A DNA stretch of 36,042 nucleotides from Parvularcula sp039198765. GTDB lineage: Bacteria; Pseudomonadota; Alphaproteobacteria; Caulobacterales; Parvularculaceae. Each line of letters opens with the position of its first letter. Positions within the stretch are counted from its first letter, which is position 1. Below the pieces are notes generated by a model. That model did not search any database, was not told the DNA's origin, and worked only from the letters and a program-made list of their open reading frames with translations. The DNA is taken from contig JBCCTF010000013.1 of the NCBI GenBank assembly GCA_039198765.1, forward strand, positions 1 to 36,042, in the 5' to 3' direction. The translations under genes were made by a program, and so were the position numbers. Below are positions 31,696 through 36,042 of the stretch, in pieces.

Positions 31696-32997
31696 TTACT
31701 CCGAGGGGAGATTTTCCAGGAAAAACCGGACGGTGTTGCCGCCCATGACCTTGCGGATGTCGTCGTCGGGGACGCCACGGTCCATCAGTGCTTGGGTGAT
31801 GGCCGCCATCTCGGACACATCCATCCGGGTGTAGACCGTGCCGTCGAAGTCGCTGCCCAGCGCGATGTGATCCACGCCGAAATTCTCGATGCCATAGATG
31901 ATGGCGTCCGCGATGCCTGCCGGTGAGTCGTCGCGAATCACGTCGTCCCAGAAACCCACGCCAATCAGGCCGCCATCCGCCGCGATCTCAGCCATCAACG
32001 CGTCGGAGATGTTCCGAGGGCTGCGCGTGTGCCCGTTGAAGCCCGTGTGGCTGATGATCACCGGCCCTGCGCCCATGGCCAGGACATCGCGCACTGTCGC
32101 TTCGGAGGAGTGGGCGACGTCGATGATGATCGACTTCTCCCGCATCTTGGCGACAGCAGCGCGGCCAAACTCAGACAGCCCCGCCCCGCTCGTCCCATGC
32201 AGCGAGCCGCCGAGCTTGTTGTCGAAGAAATGGTGCAGCCCCATCAGCCGGTAGCCCGCATCATAGAGCCGGTCGATGTTCGCAAGGTCCCCGTCGAGAG
32301 CGTGGGAGCCTTCGATGCCGAGGATGATGGCGTGCCGTATCCTCGGGTGTAGGAGGAACGTGTCGGCCTCGGGACCAAACAACTCTCCGACACGATCGGC
32401 CATACCCGGCAGACCGCCCCAAGAGGCCTGTGCAATTCTGGAGGTAGAGCGCGACTCGTTGTGCCGGATCATCAACGCGTGAATGAGCGCGTCGTGCAGG
32501 TCGGCTCTGCTGCGAACGAGTGCGAACTCGTCAGTCCTCTCCTCAAACGATCGAAGCTTCTTCGCCTGATAGAGCGCGCGTTCGGCGCGGCTGTCCCAGG
32601 TGCGGCGGGGCCAGCGTTGGGCGATGGCGAGGGTGCGGATGCGGTCTGGGGCATCGGCGTCGTTCTGAGTGTAGTTCTGGCCCGCGGGCGAGGCTGTCAC
32701 CGCCGTCAGCACCTGCAGGAACATGCCGCCTTCGCGCATGCGCGGCAGGTCCACATGCCCGCGATCGTTCCGCTTCAGGAGGTTTCGGTTCCACAGGAGC
32801 GAGTCGGCGTGGAGGTCGGCAACGGGGATCGTCGCATGCAGCGCCTTAGCCTCATCCGATACCGCGTACGGATCATGGGCGATGACCGGGTTCATCTTGT
32901 TGTCAAAGTAGGCCGGCGCGAAGGCGAGGAAGCCGAGCCCTGCCAGAACAGCGAGAGCGAGAACCGAGAGACCCGCGCGGATGAGAAACTTGCCCAT
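31696..32997 (-). CDS. Membrane dipeptidase, peptidase family M19
   Basis: This 433-residue zinc peptidase is similar to renal dipeptidase and splits L-L or L-D dipeptides. An N-terminal signal anchor (LIRAGLSVLALAVLAGLGFL) puts the catalytic domain outside the inner membrane. Metal-site residues are D-L-H-A-D (61-65, with His63 and Asp65), Glu in GIEGSHALDGD, His in MGLHHFFDN, His in IDVAHSSEATV and IISHTGFNGHTRSPRN, and the C-terminal GSDFDGT. The gene is flanked on both sides by the same kind of composite palindromic repeat. A bacterial role in peptide use or cell-wall recycling is plausible; the substrate is not known. Confidence 0.92.
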   Translation of the reverse strand: MGKFLIRAGLSVLALAVLAGLGFLAFAPAYFDNKMNPVIAHDPYAVSDEAKALHATIPVADLHADSLLWNRNLLKRNDRGHVDLPRMREGGMFLQVLTAVTASPAGQNYTQNDADAPDRIRTLAIAQRWPRRTWDSRAERALYQAKKLRSFEERTDEFALVRSRADLHDALIHALMIRHNESRSTSRIAQASWGGLPGMADRVGELFGPEADTFLLHPRIRHAIILGIEGSHALDGDLANIDRLYDAGYRLMGLHHFFDNKLGGSLHGTSGAGLSEFGRAAVAKMREKSIIIDVAHSSEATVRDVLAMGAGPVIISHTGFNGHTRSPRNISDALMAEIAADGGLIGVGFWDDVIRDDSPAGIADAIIYGIENFGVDHIALGSDFDGTVYTRMDVSEMAAITQALMDRGVPDDDIRKVMGGNTVRFFLENLPSE

Positions 32998-33024
32998 CCC
33001 CGCACCCTACCAGATCACCCTCCC

Positions 33025-33205
33025 CTGTCATCCCGGACGCGCACGCGCGATCCGGGACCTAAAATTGGGATATCGCAGAGCGCTGCGGAGCAGCGATCGC
33101 GTTTTGATAGGTGACGCAGCCCTTGTCGCAGAAGCCAGCTTCGCAGTCTTCCGTATACATCTCAAATATAGGTCCCGGATCGCCTTTCGGCGTCCGGGAT
33201 GACAG
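33025..33205. repeat. Composite palindromic element, copy 2
   Basis: The 181-bp element has perfect 16-bp ends, CTGTCATCCCGGACGC (33025-33040) and its complement (33190-33205), and a second nested perfect 14-bp inverted pair (33047-33060 with 33170-33183). Each end forms its own hairpin, TCCCGGA with TCCGGGA. The centre carries CGCAGAGCGCTGCGGAGCAG-like sequence and no gene. It fills almost all of the space between the SDR stop (33207, one base away) and the dipeptidase start. It resembles GTCATCCCGG-type palindromes dispersed in alphaproteobacterial genomes. No transposase is present. Confidence 0.85.
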
Positions 33206-33206
33206 G

Positions 33207-33938
33207 TTAGTGCATGGTCATGCCGCCGTCGACGGTGATGTCGGCGCCCGTGATGTAGCTGGCTTCGCTGGAGAGGAGGAACGCTGCCACGTTGGCGATC
33301 TCTTCGGACGTGCCGAAGCGACCGAGCGGGACCTGCGCAGCAATACCCTTACCCATCTCTTCAGCTTGATCAGCGGGGATGCCGGTGCGGGCGAAAAAGT
33401 CCGTACCCACCGGTCCGGGGCTGATGCCATTGGCGCGGATGCCGCGGGCGGCCAGCTCTTTCGCCAGAATGCGGACGTAGCCGCGGATGGCGGCCTTGGA
33501 TGCGGTGTAGAGACCGCCGCCTTCCATCGCCATGTGCTGGACCACCGAGGTGGTGATGAGGACGGAGCCGCCATCCTTCAGCTTACCGGCCAGCGCAGAG
33601 ACCTGCAGCACCGGGCCGCGGACGTTGACATCCATCTGCGCGGCATAGCTTTCGGCGGTAATGTCCGTGTGCGGCACAAAGAGGCCGATGCCTGCGTTCA
33701 GGAAAATGTGATCGAGCGCGGGGAGCTGCTCGGCCAGAGCTTGGGCCGCGGCGGGGTCGCTGGCGTCGTTGGCGATGGCGGTGATGCCGTCGAGAGCGCC
33801 GACCTCCTCGAGGCGCGCCTGGTTGGTGCCGGTGACAAAAACGTGAGCGCCTTCGCTGGCGAGCCGTTCGGCGGTGGCGCGGCCAATGCCGCTGGTGCCG
33901 CCCGTGACGAGGATCGTCTGTCCTTCAAATCGAGCCAT
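33207..33938 (-). CDS. Short-chain dehydrogenase/reductase (SDR)
   Basis: This 243-residue protein is a classical SDR. The cofactor motif T-G-G-T-S-G-I-G is at 12-19, N-A-G at 81-83, and the catalytic Ser131, Tyr144 and Lys148 (Y-x-x-x-K) are present; SPGPVGTDFF and DGGMTM complete the family pattern. The residue after the second strand is Thr/Asn rather than Asp, which favours NADP(H). The substrate is unknown. I use ATG 33938, with GAAGGAGG upstream; a longer frame reaches into the promoter. Palindromic sites upstream (33978-34007) suggest a regulator, but none is encoded next to it. Confidence 0.93.
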   Translation of the reverse strand: MARFEGQTILVTGGTSGIGRATAERLASEGAHVFVTGTNQARLEEVGALDGITAIANDASDPAAAQALAEQLPALDHIFLNAGIGLFVPHTDITAESYAAQMDVNVRGPVLQVSALAGKLKDGGSVLITTSVVQHMAMEGGGLYTASKAAIRGYVRILAKELAARGIRANGISPGPVGTDFFARTGIPADQAEEMGKGIAAQVPLGRFGTSEEIANVAAFLLSSEASYITGADITVDGGMTMH

Positions 33939-33977
33939 GATGTGCCTCCTTCGGCGTTGGCTGTCGGCGGTAAGGTA

Positions 33978-34024
33978 GGACACTCGTCCAAATCACCAAC
34001 AGTGTCCGGACGCAAAAGTGTCTG
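33978..34024 (-). promoter_or_regulatory. Inverted-repeat operator candidate upstream of the SDR
   Basis: GGACACT (33978-33984) and AGTGTCC (34001-34007) form a perfect 7-bp inverted repeat with a 16-base gap. A third, imperfect AGTGTCT lies at 34017-34023. The group is 40-85 bases upstream of the SDR start, where a repressor or activator would bind. Similar repeated half-sites suggest cooperative binding by a dimeric regulator. Confidence 0.45.
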
Positions 34025-34079
34025 CGGTTTCACGCAAGCCGCCGTCATTATGGCCCCCAAGCCGGGGTAGCAGCTAGTT

Positions 34080-34946
34080 TTAGATCAGGCTGTCGTAGAC
34101 GAAGCCGACGAAGCGATCTTCTTTGATAAAGCCATCTTCGCGGCCTTTGATGTAGGCTTTTGCTGGCCGGGCTTTGATGATCTGCTCGCGGCTGCGGCCT
34201 CTATCGATCATGCTCTGCACACGATCACGGACATCGACCAGCATGGCGCGATAGTCCTCCACCCCGCCGCGGTCCATCAAGTTGCCGTGCCCGGGAATGA
34301 TGATCGTGTCCTCATTGCTCAGTGCAATGATGGTTCCGACAGCGTCGATCGCTCCATTAATGTTCCCGCCACCGGGAAGGTCGATGTAGGGGAAGCTACC
34401 CAGCGCCACCTCGAATAAGAGGTCGCCGCCGTGGATGACGTTGGCCTCCTTGAAGTGGACGATGCTGTCCCCGTCCGTGTGCGCGTTGGCGAGGTGGATG
34501 GCTTTCACCGTCTCACCATTGATGTGCAGGGTTTGGGTTTCGCTGAACGTGATCACGGGGGCGTCGCCGGGTGCCTTGTTATCGCTCAGCACACGGACGC
34601 GGACATTGTCATGCCCAATGACCAGCGCGCCGGCTTTGCCATGGTTTTCGTTCCCGCCGGTATGGTCACCGTGATAATGCGTGTTCAGAACAAAATCGAC
34701 CGGCGCGCCCGCGAGCTCATCAACCTTCGCGATGATCTTGTCAGTCAGTGGCGCGTACTGATCATCGATCAGGAAGACCGCCTCCTCACCGAAATGCAGG
34801 CCAATGTTCCCGCCAGCGCCGTAGATCACATGCAGGCCCGGACGCACCTCTTGCGACGTGACTTTGACAGCCGCGAGGTTCCGCTGCGCTGAAGCGGAGG
34901 ATAGGGCTAGGCCAGCAGCAAGGGCGAGGGTGAGAGCGTTCTTCAT
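34080..34946 (-). CDS. Exported MBL-fold metallo-hydrolase
   Basis: This 288-residue protein has a signal peptide MKNALTLALAAGLALSSASA and a metallo-beta-lactamase fold with a full binuclear zinc site. H-x-H-x-D-H is at 90-95 (THYHGDHTGG), His156 is in NAHTDGD, Asp175 in HGGDLLF and His220 in PGHG. The resemblance is to class B3 / quinoprotein-relay-type exported MBL proteins; whether it cleaves beta-lactams cannot be told from sequence. The ATG at 34946 is chosen because the signal peptide starts there. A frame extending to 35072 has no ribosome site and low-quality coding sequence. It is a single gene downstream of rpmF's terminator. Confidence 0.88.
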   Translation of the reverse strand: MKNALTLALAAGLALSSASAQRNLAAVKVTSQEVRPGLHVIYGAGGNIGLHFGEEAVFLIDDQYAPLTDKIIAKVDELAGAPVDFVLNTHYHGDHTGGNENHGKAGALVIGHDNVRVRVLSDNKAPGDAPVITFSETQTLHINGETVKAIHLANAHTDGDSIVHFKEANVIHGGDLLFEVALGSFPYIDLPGGGNINGAIDAVGTIIALSNEDTIIIPGHGNLMDRGGVEDYRAMLVDVRDRVQSMIDRGRSREQIIKARPAKAYIKGREDGFIKEDRFVGFVYDSLI

Positions 34947-35118
34947 GGTGCGCCTTTCATCGTCTCGTTTCGAGATTAGACGAAAGACTGCCAGCGGCGA
35001 GCGCCAAACCGGGACAAACTGCAAAACATCACACCGGCACCCCAAGGGCGCGACCGCGGCCCGGGCGGCCAACCCGCCCCATCGGAGGGCCCACGGCCCG
35101 TGAGATCAAACGAGCGAT

Positions 35119-35146
35119 AAAAAAAGCGCCCCGGGCGGGACGCTTT
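35119..35146 (-). terminator. Terminator of rpmF
   Basis: On the minus strand AAAGCG and CGCTTT (35141-35146 with 35123-35128) form a stem extended by CCCG/CGGG. It runs into seven Ts (35125-35119), about 50 bases past the rpmF stop. It separates rpmF from the MBL gene. Confidence 0.85.
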
Positions 35147-35194
35147 AACGCTAGTGCACTGCCAAACCTTAACAGGCAGGCGATCGCCGCGACC

Positions 35195-35377
35195 TTAGTC
35201 GTCCTGCGGAGGCAGAACCTGGCGACCGTTATAGGTGCCTGATTTCAGGTCGATGTGGTGATTGCGGCGCAGGTTGCCCGTCGACTTGTCCTCAACGTAG
35301 GACGCAAGTTCCAAGCGGTCGTGCGAGCGACGCATGCCGCGACGGGATTTGGTGATCTTACTCTTGGGAACGGCCAC
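35195..35377 (-). CDS. rpmF: 50S ribosomal protein L32
   Basis: This 60-residue basic protein is bL32, a component of the large ribosomal subunit. MAVPKSKITKSRRGMRRSHD is the standard N-terminus (A-V-P-K-x-K-x-x-K-S-R-R). The C-terminal half in alphaproteobacteria (RRNHHIDLKSGTYNGRQVL) is present, and the zinc-binding cysteines found in some bacteria are absent, as is usual here. In many relatives rpmF is followed by plsX and fabH. Here it is followed by a terminator and an MBL-fold gene, so it is a stand-alone unit. Confidence 0.97.
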   Translation of the reverse strand: MAVPKSKITKSRRGMRRSHDRLELASYVEDKSTGNLRRNHHIDLKSGTYNGRQVLPPQDD

Positions 35378-35565
35378 CGAGGGTCTCCATCAATTCGTGA
35401 GCCGCGGCGCCTAGCGGAAGAGTCTCGGCCTGTCTACCCGGTTACGATCAGGGTCAACGCACCCTGCCCGATGGTGAACACAAACCGCTCAATTCTTCCC
35501 GTCTCGGTTTCTCCGCACGTTACCCCTGACTGTTACACCTGAACGCAAGCACGGGGGTGTGATTG

Positions 35566-35856
35566 ATGAAGACACTACTGAATGCCGCAGCGATGGTGCT
35601 GTTGGTAACGGCCACGACTGCGGGTGCCAGTTTCACGGACCGCGATCACAACCGGATCAAGACCGCCTGGTCGCAGCTCTCTGAGCAGCAGCAGACAGTG
35701 ATTGAACTGGTGGCCAAAGACATTTGGGACACGGAGCGGGAGAATCGGGGCCTGCCCTACCATCAGGTCTCTGAACGCCGGAAAGCGGAGATTCGCGCAG
35801 AAGCGATGAAACGCCTGGGCTTCAACCCGTCATCCGTGACAGGCTACGACGTCTAG
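35566..35856 (+). CDS. Small exported protein of unknown function
   Basis: I do not recognise this 96-residue protein. It has a signal peptide (MKTLLNAAAMVLLVTATTAG, cleavage near AGA-S). The mature part is highly charged and helical: SFTDRDHNRIKTAWSQLSEQ, then WDTERENRGLPYHQVSERRK, ending GFNPSSVTGYDV. It is likely to be periplasmic. A GGGGG ribosome site at 35553-35557 precedes ATG 35566; a TTG one codon earlier is the alternative. It is divergent from rpmF and is followed by a terminator. No neighbours suggest a pathway. Confidence 0.65.
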   Translation: MKTLLNAAAMVLLVTATTAGASFTDRDHNRIKTAWSQLSEQQQTVIELVAKDIWDTERENRGLPYHQVSERRKAEIRAEAMKRLGFNPSSVTGYDV

Positions 35857-35882
35857 AAAAACGACAAGAAGAGAACCCATAG

Positions 35883-35915
35883 AGACCGCGTGAGGCCAAG
35901 GCCCGCGCGGTCTTT
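35883..35915 (+). terminator. Terminator of the small exported protein gene
   Basis: AGACCGCG (35883-35890) pairs perfectly with CGCGGTCT (35906-35913), with GGCC-AA-GGCC able to form an inner stem, then TTTCTCGTTT. It lies 27 bases past the stop at 35856. Confidence 0.8.
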
Positions 35916-36000
35916 CTCGTTTGCACCCTTTTTGAGGGAATTGCGCGAGAATGTTTCCCGGCACAGGCGAGTTTGGCACGGAGCTTGAAGCGTCTCGGGC

Positions 36001-36042
36001 ATGACCCGCTTCGCTCTCACTGCCCTCTCTCTTCTGGCCATC
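36001..36042 (+). CDS. Start of an exported protein (partial)
   Basis: An ATG at 36001 opens a frame reading MTRFALTALSLLAI to the window end: one Arg followed by a hydrophobic run, the usual form of a signal peptide. The gene continues beyond the window, so nothing else can be said. A GGAG about 25 bases upstream is too far to be a normal ribosome site, so the start is only probable. A 62-codon frame on the opposite strand is not supported by any family. Confidence 0.4.
   Translation, partial: MTRFALTALSLLAI

Noticed and set aside
33061..33169. Centre of the composite repeat as a gene or transposase remnant
   Set aside because: No frame of useful length with family similarity; only GC-rich partial palindromes are seen.
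35853..36041. 62-codon minus-strand frame at the right edge
   Set aside because: It covers a terminator of the plus-strand gene and shows no coding pattern; a plus-strand signal peptide starts at 36001 instead.

Overview
The window looks like chromosomal DNA of a GC-rich alphaproteobacterium. The evidence is the protein families (DUF2937, DUF1194, DUF3667, TonB-dependent receptor, alphaproteobacterial-style VPLPA-type C-terminal sorting signals) and the rlmB / tRNA-Tyr neighbourhood. A marine Parvularcula- or Hyphomonas-like lineage is my inference; there is no rRNA to settle it. I see no phage, transposase, integrase, CRISPR array or restriction system.

Layout. 1-5013: a gene-free left edge, tRNA-Tyr (-), rlmB (+), a secreted EF-hand protein, ndk, a DUF4870 membrane protein, a small membrane protein with a DUF418 protein, and a VOC-fold protein. 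5014-7601: two VPLPA-CTERM secreted proteins, an 89-bp palindromic element, and an AT-richer orphan exported protein. 7606-12674: ettA, a TonB-dependent receptor and a third VPLPA-CTERM protein. 12675-13041 has no gene but holds a structured element that I read as an undescribed small RNA. 13042-19146 is a long minus-strand series: gabT, a methyltransferase, DUF3667, a FAH-family hydrolase, free-methionine-sulfoxide reductase, a SIMPL lipoprotein and rlmJ, many overlapping or nearly touching. 19306-25549 is plus-strand: two tandem DUF547 lipoproteins, a DUF1194 VPLPA-CTERM protein, a thioesterase, a glycine-rich-domain-like membrane protein, a MoxR-type ATPase and a DUF2937 protein. 25546-35377 is minus-strand: purEK, pgi, a redoxin with a DsbD/ScsB-type thiol transporter, an M19 dipeptidase, an SDR, an MBL-fold hydrolase and rpmF. 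A small secreted protein and the first codons of another exported protein close the window.

How the genes work together. Core functions are interleaved with envelope genes: translation (tRNA-Tyr, RlmB, RlmJ, EttA, L32), nucleotides (Ndk, PurE, PurK), central carbon (Pgi) and GABA degradation (GabT). Four proteins end in a VPxPx / hydrophobic / basic sorting tail, implying an exosortase-type system elsewhere in the genome. The DsbD-like transporter and the redoxin overlap by ATGA and probably form an envelope thiol pathway.

Most unusual items: (i) the candidate sRNA at about 12763-12914, with a five-part imperfect hairpin, a strong terminator and a plausible promoter overlapped by a palindrome; (ii) three palindromic intergenic elements, each beginning 1-2 bases after a minus-strand stop codon, two of them of the same composite type and flanking the dipeptidase gene; (iii) a duplicated DUF547 lipoprotein pair; (iv) a Cys/Gly-tailed membrane protein beside a MoxR ATPase that lacks its usual VWA partner.
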